From: Chloroflexota bacterium
GTDB taxonomy: Bacteria; Chloroflexota; Anaerolineae; UBA2200; JACIWT01
Length of the DNA stretch: 64,000 nucleotides
Reading direction: 5' to 3'
Assembly (NCBI GenBank): GCA_014360825.1
Contig: JACIWT010000005.1
Span: forward strand, 80,248 to 144,247
Position numbers and translations under genes: made by a program. Numbering within the stretch: position 1 is the first letter of the stretch; every line of letters starts with the position of its first letter. The notes under the pieces are model-generated. The model made no database searches and was not told the DNA's origin. It was given only the letters and a program-made list of their open reading frames with translations. Below are positions 16,665 to 24,749 of this stretch, in pieces.

Positions 16665-18368
16665 CTACTGAGCGGCCCGCATATCTCTCACTACAAGTTC
16701 GATGCGCTGCTCGTTGTTCCACTCGCCGCCCCGCGCCTCGTAAACCACATCTACCCGCGGCGCGAGTTCCGCGGCCCGTTCGCTCTGGCGAAAGGCTATC
16801 GCATCCCACACCACCCGTCCGTCGGTGAGGATGAGTTTGAGGTGCGACTCGCCGACCACTTTCGCTTCGCGCACGGTAACCCCCTCGCTCAGGAAAAGCG
16901 GTCGCGGATTGCCACTGCCAAAGGGCTCCATCTGGTCAATCAGGCGCAGGGTATCCCAATTCAGGTTGGTGAGGGGTATCTGGGCATCAATATCCAATGT
17001 CGGTTGCAAATCCACATCGGCCAGCGCCTCGGCGGCGAGATCTTTCATCCTGGCGGCGAATTCTGGCAGATGACGGCTCTCCAGCGTGAAGCCGGCAGCA
17101 GCCGAATGCCCGCCGTGTCGCAGGAGCAAGTCGGCGCAGCGATCCAAGGCGTGAGTGATATGGAACTCGGGGATGCTGCGCGCCGAGCCCTTGCTGAGTT
17201 CGTCGCCCTGTTCGAGGACCAAGGTGGGGCGATAGAATTGTTCCGTAAGACGCCCGGCTACCAATCCCGCCACGCCCGCTCTGTACTCCCGTCCCGCCAG
17301 GATGAAGATGCGCTCGCTCTCTGGCAAGGCCAACACTTCCTCCGTCGCCCGCTCGATGAGCATCTGCTGCACTTCTTGGCGTTGGCGGTTCACTTCGGTT
17401 AAGGTTGCCGCCAGCGTGGCCGCTTCTTCTGGATCTTCGGTGGTGAGCAGCCGGTAGGCGGCCACCGCATCCTCCATCCGCCCGGCGGCATTGATGCGCG
17501 GGGCCAGAACATAGCCCACGGTCCAGGCATCCACCTGACCTGGCACCAGCGACGCTGCTGCGAGAAGCGCCTTGAGGCCGGGGCGCTGTGAGGCGTTCAG
17601 GCGTTCCAACCCACGGCGCACCAGAGTGCGGTTCTCCCCTACCAGTGGGGCCAAGTCGGCGATGGTGCCCATAGCCACCAGGTCCAGCAAATCCTCCTCG
17701 GATATCTTCCGCCTTGCGCCCGGCAAAGGCACCTGAGAATGGGCGCGCAGGAGGGCCTGGGCGAGTTTGAAGGCCAATCCTACCCCCGCCAGTTGGGAGA
17801 AGGGGTAGCGCACACCGGTCCGTTTGGGGTCCACCACGGCCACCGCAGGCGGCAGTTCAGGGCCCACAGCGTGATGATCCGTGATGATGACTTTCATTCC
17901 CAGACGGTTTGCCAAAGCCACCTCACGCACCGAGCGCACGCCGCAATCCACGGTAACCAGCACTCCGACGCCGCGGTCAGCCAATTCGCGTATCGCTGCG
18001 TCGTTCAGGCCGTAGCCCTCGCGTTCGCGATGGGGGATGTAGGGCTGGACGTTGGCCCCCAGTGCATCGAGGGTCTGGACCAGGAGGGCTGTTGCCGCCA
18101 CGCCATCGGCATCGTAGTCGCCGTAGACAGCAATCGGTGAGCCGGTGCGGATGGCTTGGCGCAGGCAGGTGACGGCCTGGCTCATATCAGGCAGGCGGAA
18201 GGGATTATCGTCTGGAAGCCTTCCGGCGACGAAAGACTGCACATCGTCTGGCTCTACTATCCCCCGGTTGTAAAGGAGTTGGACGATGAGAGGTGACAGG
18301 TCAGGAAAGCGACCGAAATGAGATTCTGGTGCGGGCGGCAAGAACCGCCAGCGATGGGTCTGCTTCAT
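16665..18368 (-). CDS. recJ: Single-stranded-DNA-specific exonuclease RecJ
   Basis: RecJ degrades single-stranded DNA 5' to 3' in recombination and mismatch or base-excision repair. At 567 residues it has standard length. The DHH-phosphoesterase motifs are present: YGDYDADGVAATALL, LVTVDCGVRS, and the diagnostic IITDHHAVG. The DHHA1 part contains GGHSAAAGFTLE (GGHxxAAG motif), and a C-terminal OB-like domain follows. It is the first gene of a long minus-strand series driven by the near-perfect promoter at 18422-18450; GGAGAG lies 10 bases before the ATG. Confidence 0.95.
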   Translation of the reverse strand: MKQTHRWRFLPPAPESHFGRFPDLSPLIVQLLYNRGIVEPDDVQSFVAGRLPDDNPFRLPDMSQAVTCLRQAIRTGSPIAVYGDYDADGVAATALLVQTLDALGANVQPYIPHREREGYGLNDAAIRELADRGVGVLVTVDCGVRSVREVALANRLGMKVIITDHHAVGPELPPAVAVVDPKRTGVRYPFSQLAGVGLAFKLAQALLRAHSQVPLPGARRKISEEDLLDLVAMGTIADLAPLVGENRTLVRRGLERLNASQRPGLKALLAAASLVPGQVDAWTVGYVLAPRINAAGRMEDAVAAYRLLTTEDPEEAATLAATLTEVNRQRQEVQQMLIERATEEVLALPESERIFILAGREYRAGVAGLVAGRLTEQFYRPTLVLEQGDELSKGSARSIPEFHITHALDRCADLLLRHGGHSAAAGFTLESRHLPEFAARMKDLAAEALADVDLQPTLDIDAQIPLTNLNWDTLRLIDQMEPFGSGNPRPLFLSEGVTVREAKVVGESHLKLILTDGRVVWDAIAFRQSERAAELAPRVDVVYEARGGEWNNEQRIELVVRDMRAAQ

Positions 18369-18421
18369 AAGCGCTGTGCTCTCCGGGACAAAAGATGCAG
18401 AACGTCCATTTGCTGGTGGGG

Positions 18422-18450
18422 ATTATAAGTCAGGAGGGGGAGCCTGTCAA
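18422..18450 (-). promoter_or_regulatory. Consensus sigma-70 promoter of the recJ operon
   Basis: On the minus strand, TTGACA (18450-18445) and TATAAT (18427-18422) are separated by exactly 17 bases, a full consensus match in both boxes. The expected transcript start is about 47 bases before the recJ ATG at 18368. Confidence 0.85.
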
Positions 18451-18471
18451 CGGGGCGGGTTGTCTCTGGCG

Positions 18472-18790
18472 CGCCTGCGCTGGCGTGACCACTTTATGCT
18501 CATCTGCAGTAGCACTGCGAGTCGCCCTGGCAACTGCCGCTGATGTGGAGGTGCGCGGCAGTACAACTGCCGCTGAACGATGGGTGCGCTGGCGAGGCCT
18601 GACGACTCCTTATGTTCTCCTGCAGTAGCACTGCGAGTCGCCCTGGCAACTGCCGCTGATGTGGAGGTGCGCGGCAGTACAACTGCCGCTGAACGATGGG
18701 TGCGCTGGCGAGGCCTGACGACTCCTTATGTTCTCCTGCAGTTGCACTGCAGGTCGCTTTGGCAACTGCCGCTGAACGATGTGTGCGCTG
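18472..18790. repeat. Tandem array of 116-base hairpin-rich units, non-coding
   Basis: Two complete units begin with CTGCAGTAGCACTGC at 18504 and 18620 and are nearly identical over 116 bases. A third begins at 18736 and lacks 33 bases; a fragment of a preceding unit occupies 18472-18503. Each full unit carries two copies of CAACTGCCGCTGA 33 bases apart and the hairpin GCGGCAGTACAACTGCCGC (8-base-pair stem, 3-base loop). The unit start is also palindromic (in unit three CTGCAGTTGCACTGCAG). A 116-base period does not keep a reading frame, so the open frames here are not genes. The array fills most of the 576-base gap between recJ and the bactofilin gene. Confidence 0.9.
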
Positions 18791-18873
18791 GCGTGACTTG
18801 GCGATGATCGGGCGCGTAGCAGTTCTGCTGCACACTGTTAAGCGCACTGAAGGGGAGATTTGTACGAATACAA

Positions 18874-18901
18874 CACGGCTTGGCTGGATGGCCAAGCCGT
18901 G
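18874..18901 (-). terminator. Strong hairpin, probable terminator of the bactofilin operon
   Basis: A perfect 11-base-pair stem (18874-18884 with 18891-18901) has a 6-base loop. It lies 45 bases past the stop of the minus-strand bactofilin gene. The minus-strand tail TTGTATTCGT is only moderately T-rich, so termination may be partial or factor-assisted. Confidence 0.5.
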
Positions 18902-18944
18902 CTCACTGTCCCCCAAAATCGCGTCTGCCCCCAGGGCTCCGCCC

Positions 18945-19370
18945 TTAACTGGCGGCCGTCTCGCTTTCTGGTTTCTCGCCTGCAGAGCCCTCGGGCATAA
19001 ATGGTTCGGCTTCTTCTCCTTCCATCACGCTCTTGCCGCGGAAGAGCCCGCCCTCGTCAATGAGGAGCGAGGTAACTTTGATATCGCCCCACACGCGACC
19101 AGTGGACATAATCTCCAATCGCCCCACAGCATCAATGTTGCCCTTGACGGCACCCCACACCTGAACGCCGTGCGCGCTGATATCGGCCAGCACCTTAGCC
19201 GTCTCTCCAATAATGACGTTGCCGTCCGTCTCAATGGCTCCTTCAAAGAAACCGTCCACACGGACGTTGCCCTTGGCTTTCAATCGGCCATTGAAAGTGC
19301 TGTTGGGGCCCAGGACGTTCTCTATTTTCCCGCTTGCGGCTAAGGCCGCAGGTTTCTCTCTTCCAAACAC
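18945..19370 (-). CDS. Bactofilin family cytoskeletal protein
   Basis: The protein has 141 residues. The core (about 15-115) is a right-handed beta-helix of short repeated strands typical of bactofilins (DUF583): IENVLGPNSTFNGRLKAKGNVRVDGFFEGAIETDG, then VIIGETAKVLADISAHGVQVWGAVKGNI and RLEIMSTGRVWGDIKV. The disordered N-terminus and the acidic, proline-containing tail also fit. Bactofilins self-assemble into nucleotide-free filaments at the membrane and often guide cell-wall enzymes. The start is GTG at 19370 with GGGGAG upstream, inside the end of the peptidase gene. It lies 12 bases after an M23 peptidase gene, the same pairing known from cell-shape loci such as Helicobacter ccmA with csd genes. 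Confidence 0.9.
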   Translation of the reverse strand: MFGREKPAALAASGKIENVLGPNSTFNGRLKAKGNVRVDGFFEGAIETDGNVIIGETAKVLADISAHGVQVWGAVKGNIDAVGRLEIMSTGRVWGDIKVTSLLIDEGGLFRGKSVMEGEEAEPFMPEGSAGEKPESETAAS

Positions 19371-19382
19371 GCGGCTTCTCCC

Positions 19383-20432
19383 CTACTCCACGGTGTATAG
19401 GGGTTGTGTATCGAACAGTTTCAGGTATTTCATTGGGTCCACGGGTTGTCCGTCCAAATGGATCTCATAATGCACGTGGGGGCCGGTAGCCCGACCGGAT
19501 TTGCCAGATAAAGCGATCACATCCCCGGCTTTGACCCGGTCCCCTTTCTCCACCAGGTTATAACTATTGTGGGCGTAGATCGTGGTGAAGCCCATCTCGT
19601 GTTCGATTTCCACGACCCAGCCAAAGGTGCCCCGCCATCCGGAGAAGGTCACGATCCCGTCTTTGGTGGCGTGGACCTCAGTGCCATAATTCACTGGTAT
19701 ATCAATGCCTTTGTGGAATTCCAGTTTTCCGTCTAAACGCCGATAGCCGAAACCGGAACTGATCTTGCGGCTGGAGACCGGCCACGGATGCGGCGCTGCA
19801 GCCAAGAGGCGCAATTGGTGCTCCAGCGTGGCGTGATCGTGGCGCATCGCTGGGTCCACCGCTTCCATGCGCCGGAGTACTTCGTCACGCAGCGCTTGCA
19901 GTTCCTGTAGCCGGGACGGAAGGGCAACTTGTATGCCAATGAGTTCCTCGCTGCTCTCTATTGCGGCGGCCATGCTGCGGTTCGACAAAGCGAGAGCCGT
20001 CCGACCACCTACGGCAGTGGGATCAGATACCTCCGAAAGACGGTTGGAGCGAATATCCGGGATGGACACATCCGCTGGAGTGGGTGAGGGGACAGGCAGC
20101 GGTGCCACAGACAGTTCTGGCAAGCCCAAAATAGAGCGTATTTCTTCGCTCAGCCTTTCCACTCCTGCCAACTCGGTGCGGAAATCTTCCACTTGCCACG
20201 ATAGGCTACGCACCTCTTCCTGCTGGGTCAAGATGGTGAGGCGCAGCTCTTTCTCCCGGGCGCGCTCCATCTCTGCCTGTCGCTGGAATTTCCGCAAGTC
20301 GTGCGCCAACTCGTAATAGCGGGCAGCAAGAAAAGCCCCGCCAACGCCGAGCGACAAAAACAACGTTAGCAGCACGGGTAGAATCCACAGGGGAATATTT
20401 AGGGTGATGGGTGCCCGTCGAGAGTGGGGCAC
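19383..20432 (-). CDS. M23 family metallopeptidase (LytM/peptidoglycan endopeptidase)
   Basis: The protein has 349 residues. It has an N-terminal membrane anchor (ITLNIPLWILPVLLTLFLSLGV interrupted by glycine turns), then a coiled coil (about 35-95, LRKFQRQAEMERAREKELRLT), a linker, and a C-terminal M23 domain. Zinc ligands appear as H in FHKGIDIP with its following D, and as the H-x-H of GPHVHYEIHLDG; GRATGPHVHYE is the family signature. It should cut peptide cross-links in peptidoglycan outside the membrane. The start is GTG at 20432; no clear ribosome binding site is seen, so the exact start is uncertain. It is first in the operon with bactofilin, about 150 bases after a strong promoter. 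Confidence 0.88.
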   Translation of the reverse strand: MPHSRRAPITLNIPLWILPVLLTLFLSLGVGGAFLAARYYELAHDLRKFQRQAEMERAREKELRLTILTQQEEVRSLSWQVEDFRTELAGVERLSEEIRSILGLPELSVAPLPVPSPTPADVSIPDIRSNRLSEVSDPTAVGGRTALALSNRSMAAAIESSEELIGIQVALPSRLQELQALRDEVLRRMEAVDPAMRHDHATLEHQLRLLAAAPHPWPVSSRKISSGFGYRRLDGKLEFHKGIDIPVNYGTEVHATKDGIVTFSGWRGTFGWVVEIEHEMGFTTIYAHNSYNLVEKGDRVKAGDVIALSGKSGRATGPHVHYEIHLDGQPVDPMKYLKLFDTQPLYTVE

Positions 20433-20589
20433 AACAATGAGAGTAACGGATTGATTCGTTTTTCTGCGGAGTGCGATAGTTGGTAACCTCCGGACTCTCA
20501 GCCGGCCGGGCGGGCCGTTTCCAGAGAAAATATGATATTTGGTGAAAAGGACTTGCCGGGCGAGACGTCAGTTTAGGTTGCCACTTACC

Positions 20590-20618
20590 ACTATACTACA
20601 AGCCGGCAGATTTGTCAA
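20590..20618 (-). promoter_or_regulatory. Consensus-like sigma-70 promoter of the M23/bactofilin operon
   Basis: On the minus strand, TTGACA (20618-20613) and TATAGT (20595-20590) are separated by 17 bases. The leader to the GTG at 20432 is about 150 bases long and contains an unused GGAGG near 20487. Confidence 0.8.
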
Positions 20619-20627
20619 CTGCGCATT

Positions 20628-20641
20628 GCGCGCTTGCGCGC
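20628..20641 (-). other. GC hairpin after the polyprenyl synthase gene
   Basis: A 14-base palindrome, GCGCGC-TT-GCGCGC, lies just past the stop at 20646 and just ahead of the -35 box at 20618-20613. It may mark the 3' end of the upstream operon's transcript; there is no T-run, so it is not a classical terminator. Confidence 0.35.
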
Positions 20642-20645
20642 TCTA

Positions 20646-21620
20646 TTAGTATCCTCGCTCCACTACATAATTGGCCAGAGAACGCAGTATCTGGCGTGAG
20701 CCGTTGTCGGGCAGTGTGGCTAATGCCTCCTGACTTTGGCTGGCGTGGACTCGTGCCTCTGCCAACGCGGCCTCGATGCCACCCGAGGAGCAAACTGCCC
20801 CTATTGCCGCTCGCACGCTCTCTTCGTCCCGCTGGCCAGAAAGAACAGCGTGGACCACTGTATCACCTTTGACCTCTTCCAGGTAGTAGATAGCCGGCAG
20901 GGTTACCAGACCCTGGCGGAGGTCGCTGCCGGCGGGTTTGCCCAATCGCGCCTCGTCGCCGGTGAAGTCCAGCACATCGTCCGCCATCTGAAAGGCTATC
21001 CCCAACTCCCATCCATAATGGCGGAGGGCGGCGATCTGCTGCTCTCCTGCCCCAGCGAGGATGCCTGCCATCTCCGCTGTCGCAGCGAACAGCGAGGCTG
21101 TCTTGGCCTCGATGCTGCGGTAATAGTTTTCCCGGTGGCTGTAACGCCCCTTGTTGGCGACCATTTGCTTTATCTCTCCAGCGCACATCGTGCAGAGAGT
21201 TTCGGCAAAGACTTTGAGGATGCAGGGAAGTCCCAATTCTGCTATCAGTAAGGCAGCCTGGGCCAGGAGGTAATCGCCGGCCAGCACAGTTGCCCCCGTT
21301 GGCCAGATCGTGTGGAGCGTCTGATAGCCCCGCCGCAAGGGAGATTCATCCACCACGTCGTCGTGTATTAGCGTAGCAGTGTGCAGCATCTCCACTGCAA
21401 TCGCCAGACGGTAGAAGGGCTCCATAGGAGAGGCAAACATCTGCCCGACGAGGAGCACCAGCGCTGACCGCAGCCGTTTGCCGCCATCCAGCGGTCGGCG
21501 GAGCATCGAGTTCAGCGGCTCCTCCACTTTCGCCAGCATCTCATGTAATGAGTGCTCCACCCGCTCCATTTCCGAGCGGATGGGTTCCAACAAGGGAATG
21601 AGCGCTAACGCGGTTTTCAT
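20646..21620 (-). CDS. Polyprenyl diphosphate synthase (trans, IspA/HepT family)
   Basis: The protein has 324 residues, the normal length for long-chain trans-isoprenyl diphosphate synthases. The first aspartate-rich motif is LIHDDVVDES (DDxxD) and the second is MADDVLDFTGDE (DDxxD). The family signature GGKRLRSALVLLVGQ near residue 47 binds the diphosphate. It extends an allylic diphosphate with isopentenyl diphosphate units, probably to make a quinone side chain; product length cannot be read with certainty. Its ATG overlaps the stop of the radical SAM gene (ATGA, 21617-21620), so translation is coupled. It is the last gene of the prenyltransferase operon. Confidence 0.92.
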   Translation of the reverse strand: MKTALALIPLLEPIRSEMERVEHSLHEMLAKVEEPLNSMLRRPLDGGKRLRSALVLLVGQMFASPMEPFYRLAIAVEMLHTATLIHDDVVDESPLRRGYQTLHTIWPTGATVLAGDYLLAQAALLIAELGLPCILKVFAETLCTMCAGEIKQMVANKGRYSHRENYYRSIEAKTASLFAATAEMAGILAGAGEQQIAALRHYGWELGIAFQMADDVLDFTGDEARLGKPAGSDLRQGLVTLPAIYYLEEVKGDTVVHAVLSGQRDEESVRAAIGAVCSSGGIEAALAEARVHASQSQEALATLPDNGSRQILRSLANYVVERGY

Positions 21621-22960
21621 CCGTTACCCTCCCACGGATTGGAAAATGGCCGTGATGGACCAACCAAGCCTGGTGTGGGAGCACATTCTTGCCCGACGTT
21701 ATTCCCCAAACCCACCGAAGGGTGATCGGATGAGTGGAGGAAACAGGAGGGGTCTTCAGACAGGTAGTCGCCGGTGGTGGCCAAGGCCCGCCCTCGACAG
21801 CCGCCACATAAGCGTCGGTACTGGCACTCACCGCAGCGTCCTTTCAGGCGTTTCTCTCGCCCTCTCAGGTCTTCGAGGACTGGAGATGTGGCCCAGATGG
21901 TAGAGAAGGGCGTCTGGCGCACATTGCCGCAACTCACCTCAATGAAAGGGCAGGGCCAGACTTCGCCGTTAGGCTTGATGTAGATGAAGCCACGTCCTGC
22001 GGAGCAGCCGTGAAAGACCGTTTCCGCCAGACGCAGGAGCAAGCCGCCGCGGATGCCAGCCCCTTGCAGCAAGAAGGGCCAGTATTGGGGCCCGGCCACA
22101 GGCTCCATGATGGCCCGAGTAGTGCGCTGTGCCCGGGCCATGAAGCGGATCAGACGCTCGTTGGCGCCCAGGTCTAGTGCCGCTTCCCCGATGCCTCGGC
22201 CCCGCCCCACAGGCACCAGTTGGTACATCAGGAGAATGCCTGTCCCCAACTCATCCACGAGGGACATCAGGGGTTCCATCTGATCCATGTTGTATTCCAT
22301 CGCCGTGATGTTTATGTGCAGGAGGATGCCGGCCCGGCGCAGGGCGCGCATCCCCTGCAAAGCGGCCTCGAAGGCGCCGGGTGGGCCGCGCACGAAGTCA
22401 TGGGTTGCGGCATCGAAGCCATCCAGGCTCACGGCGGCGATCACCACACCGTAGCGACGCAGGCTGTGGGCTAGCGCATCGTCAATGAGAGTGGCATTGG
22501 TCGCCATAGTATTGGTGAAACCCAGGGCCTGGGAGTAGGCCAACAACTCGAAGAGGTCGTGGCGCACCAGCGGCTCGCCGCCGGTGAAGGCCATCATGCG
22601 AAACTCCCCCACCTCGGCGAGTTGATCCAGAAGGCGTTTGGCCTCGTCGGTGGTCAATTCATCGGCTGCGGGCTTCCCGCTCGAAGCGTGGCAGTGGATG
22701 CAACGCAAGTTGCAGGCCGTGGTCATCTCCCAGACAGGGTGGGCCGGGAAGCCAATGCAACCCATGCCTCGGGAACCGGCGGCCCCGGGGAGGCATTTGA
22801 AGCCGTAGGTGATGAACCAGCGCGGTAATTCCCGCCAGCGGGATAGTGTGCCTACGTATAACGCGCTCGCTGCTTGTCGGAGGATCAGGCTGGGTGGCCA
22901 CCAGAAGGGGCGCACCTTGCGCCCAGGCCTGTTCCCCCACTCTTGTAACCATTCGTCCAT
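21617..22960 (-). CDS. Radical SAM/SPASM protein, NirJ/AhbC-D-like
   Basis: The protein has 447 residues. The radical SAM cluster motif is CNLRCIHC (about residue 82), with WEMTTACN before it and FTGGEPLVRHDLFEL after. The C-terminal SPASM cluster region contains HGCSAGRGFIYIKPNGEVWPCPF, GNVRQ..FSTIW and CGECQYRRLCGGCRGRA, ending in GDYLSEDPSC. This arrangement resembles the haem d1/alternative haem rSAM proteins NirJ, AhbC and AhbD, though PqqE-like peptide modifiers share it. It lies between a UbiA-type prenyltransferase (4-base gap) and a polyprenyl synthase (4-base overlap), which suggests a prenylated cofactor rather than a peptide. A 70-residue hydrophobic/basic N-terminal extension precedes the core. 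Confidence 0.8.
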   Translation of the reverse strand: MDEWLQEWGNRPGRKVRPFWWPPSLILRQAASALYVGTLSRWRELPRWFITYGFKCLPGAAGSRGMGCIGFPAHPVWEMTTACNLRCIHCHASSGKPAADELTTDEAKRLLDQLAEVGEFRMMAFTGGEPLVRHDLFELLAYSQALGFTNTMATNATLIDDALAHSLRRYGVVIAAVSLDGFDAATHDFVRGPPGAFEAALQGMRALRRAGILLHINITAMEYNMDQMEPLMSLVDELGTGILLMYQLVPVGRGRGIGEAALDLGANERLIRFMARAQRTTRAIMEPVAGPQYWPFLLQGAGIRGGLLLRLAETVFHGCSAGRGFIYIKPNGEVWPCPFIEVSCGNVRQTPFSTIWATSPVLEDLRGREKRLKGRCGECQYRRLCGGCRGRALATTGDYLSEDPSCFLHSSDHPSVGLGNNVGQECAPTPGLVGPSRPFSNPWEGNG

Positions 22961-22964
22961 GTGC

Positions 22965-23870
22965 TCAGGTTATGAAGGTGAAGATATAAGCCGCCGTGGT
23001 GCCCAAATTCACTGCCAGGTTGGCGGCGCATAGCCTCTCCAGAGCCGACCGATCCCGCCAGCGCCCGCGCATCACCTGCACGACCAGGATCAGCGAGAGA
23101 AATAAAACGGGCAGATAGAACCACAAAGCCCGTGCGGGCACGCCGTGACCGAGGGAAAACAACACCGCTGCCCCACTTCCCAGACCGGCGAGACCATACA
23201 AGCGGGAAGCCCACTCTCGCCCCAGACGCACTGTCAGGTTCGTCTTCCCTGCCGCCAGGTCGGCGGGATAATCGGGAGATTCGTTGAGCAGTATCACGTT
23301 GAAGATGGTGAGGCCGATGGGAACCGCCAACCAGTGTATCAGCGGTGTTATCTCCCCCGTTTGCAGGTAGTAGCCCACCGCCACTGGCAGCCAGCCGTAG
23401 CAGAAGGCGATCCACAACTCTCCCCATCCCCTGCTCACCCAGCGCAGCGGTCGCGTCGAATAGAAGAACCCACCCACCATGCCCAAGAGACCCAAGGGGA
23501 TGGTCCACGGGCCCGTCCGGTAGCCCAGTTGGAGGATCAGCCCCACCCCACCGGCTAACAGCAGACTCACCAGTGACGCCCGCAGGGCGGCGTGGCGAGG
23601 GAGGAGGCCACGCTGCACCACTTGTGAGCCTCCGGAGAAGCGGCTAGGCCCCCTGCCAAGAGAATCCTCCACGTAATCCCAGTATTCTCCGGCGTAGTAA
23701 GTGGCCAGCATGACGAGTACCACGCCCAGCACGCCCCAGGCAGCGATATCCCAGCGAAAGGTTCCTTGTCGCCAGGCCAACACCCCGCCCAGGATAAATG
23801 GTAGCACGCCTACCGAGTGAAATGGCGGGCGGGAAAGGGCCAGCCAGGCACGCAAATTCTTAGCCACCAC
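22965..23870 (-). CDS. UbiA-type prenyltransferase (MenA-like)
   Basis: The protein has 301 residues with about eight or nine membrane helices. The first aspartate-rich motif appears as YYAGEYWDYVEDS followed by GGSQVVQRG, and the second as NESPDYPADLAAGKTNLTVRLG, typical of 1,4-dihydroxy-2-naphthoate polyprenyltransferases and relatives. It would attach a polyprenyl chain to an aromatic acceptor in the membrane, using the product of the polyprenyl synthase in the same operon. Menaquinone synthesis is the simplest reading; a haem-type acceptor is possible given the radical SAM neighbour. The start is GTG at 23870 with GAGGGAT upstream; GTG 23867 is possible. Confidence 0.85.
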   Translation of the reverse strand: MVAKNLRAWLALSRPPFHSVGVLPFILGGVLAWRQGTFRWDIAAWGVLGVVLVMLATYYAGEYWDYVEDSLGRGPSRFSGGSQVVQRGLLPRHAALRASLVSLLLAGGVGLILQLGYRTGPWTIPLGLLGMVGGFFYSTRPLRWVSRGWGELWIAFCYGWLPVAVGYYLQTGEITPLIHWLAVPIGLTIFNVILLNESPDYPADLAAGKTNLTVRLGREWASRLYGLAGLGSGAAVLFSLGHGVPARALWFYLPVLFLSLILVVQVMRGRWRDRSALERLCAANLAVNLGTTAAYIFTFIT

Positions 23871-23917
23871 AAATGCCCATCCCTCTAGTGAAGTGATTTC
23901 ACCCGCGGGACGAAAAC

Positions 23918-23946
23918 TTGCCTACCTCTGCCTTTTCTCATAGAAT
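23918..23946 (+). promoter_or_regulatory. Sigma-70 promoter of the small membrane protein gene
   Basis: TTGCCT (23918-23923) and TAGAAT (23941-23946) are separated by 17 bases, 50 bases ahead of the ATG at 23996. Confidence 0.65.
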
Positions 23947-23995
23947 GGTCGCAGTCTGAAGGAAACGAGAGTGGTCAGTTTGGTGGAGCATGGTC

Positions 23996-24373
23996 ATGAA
24001 GCGTTCGACACGACTGTGGAGTGGGCTTCTCGGGGAACTGACGGCCTTCTCTATATTGACTGCGTCCATTGTGTGGTTGTGGAAAGATAACTCGCTTCTT
24101 TTCATAGTCGTGCTGGTCGAGAGCCTAACCGCACTTCTTCTCTGGCACGACCGGTACGATCTGTGCTTCTTCCTGGTCATCGCCGTGCTGGGATCGCTGG
24201 CGGAAGTGGTGTTCGTGCACTTCGGCGTCTGGCGCTATACCAATCCCACCCTCCTGGGCATCCCCCTATGGTTCCCTCTGGCTTTCGGGACGTCCGGTCT
24301 GATCGGTGAGCGACTGGTTCGCAGTCTCATCAAAATGTGGGAACTGCTCCGTCACAGGCAAGGACTCGAATGA
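23996..24373 (+). CDS. Small four-helix membrane protein of unknown function
   Basis: The protein has 125 residues with about four membrane helices (LLGELTAFSILTASIVWLW; SLLFIVVLVESLTALLLW; LCFFLVIAVLGSLAEVVFV; PLWFPLAFGTSGLIGERL). The motif AEVVFVHFGVWRYTNPTLLGIPLWFPLAFG is characteristic in layout of a conserved but unnamed membrane family; I do not recognise a function. Two ATGs lie six bases apart. The one at 23996 is 7 bases after GGTGGAG, whereas the one at 23990 is too close to it. It is monocistronic and divergent from the prenyltransferase operon. Confidence 0.7.
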   Translation: MKRSTRLWSGLLGELTAFSILTASIVWLWKDNSLLFIVVLVESLTALLLWHDRYDLCFFLVIAVLGSLAEVVFVHFGVWRYTNPTLLGIPLWFPLAFGTSGLIGERLVRSLIKMWELLRHRQGLE

Positions 24374-24430
24374 TGGGCTGGCACTTGGATGCGTGGCCTT
24401 GCTCTTCAGCGGGATGGCGAAGGAGCGCTT

Positions 24431-24616
24431 TCAGCCCCCTGCTTTCAGGGCCTCCTTTATTCTCGCCAGCGCTTCCAGGGAGTAGAGATTGCACACTCCT
24501 CTCTTGGCTGTTGGTTCGATCCCCAGTTCTTTGATCGCCTTCTTGACCTTGGCTTCGGGAACCCCTAACTCCTTGGCGATATTGCCCGCCGAGAGAAGGT
24601 CTTTTTTCTCCGCCAT
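24431..24616 (-). CDS. Small helix-turn-helix protein
   Basis: The protein has 61 residues. AGNIAKELGVPEAKVKKAIKELGI is a clean helix-turn-helix of MerR/winged-helix type, followed by a short wing-like VCNLYSLEALARIKEAL. The sequence fits a family of very short cytosolic DNA-binding-like proteins with no sensor domain. The frame is open to 24724, but ATG 24616 has a strong AGGAGG 9 bases upstream and a promoter further up, so the short form is right. Target unknown. Confidence 0.75.
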   Translation of the reverse strand: MAEKKDLLSAGNIAKELGVPEAKVKKAIKELGIEPTAKRGVCNLYSLEALARIKEALKAGG

Positions 24617-24666
24617 GTGTGAATGCCTCCTCGTTGGATTGACATTTCCTAATGTTGTTTGAGGGG

Positions 24667-24695
24667 AGTATAGCGTGAATTCGCTGATTGTGCAA
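24667..24695 (-). promoter_or_regulatory. Sigma-70 promoter of the small HTH gene
   Basis: On the minus strand, TTGCAC (24695-24690) and TATACT (24672-24667) are separated by 17 bases. The spacer and its flank contain a direct repeat, AGCGAATT, twice within 21 bases, which could bind the HTH protein itself. Confidence 0.6.
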
Positions 24696-24749
24696 TTCGC
24701 TGTTTTATGGCCTGGGGCATTCACGCGAGGAGCCTAATGTGCTGTGGCT

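Noticed and set aside
18472-18790. CRISPR array
   Set aside because: Units are 116 bases with no unique spacers between short repeats and no cas genes are near.
18395-19343. Plus-strand open frames running through the tandem array (for example near 18580 and 18696) with repeated peptide segments
   Set aside because: The repeated peptides come from the 116-base DNA repeat, whose period is not a multiple of three; the longest frame also runs antisense into the bactofilin gene.
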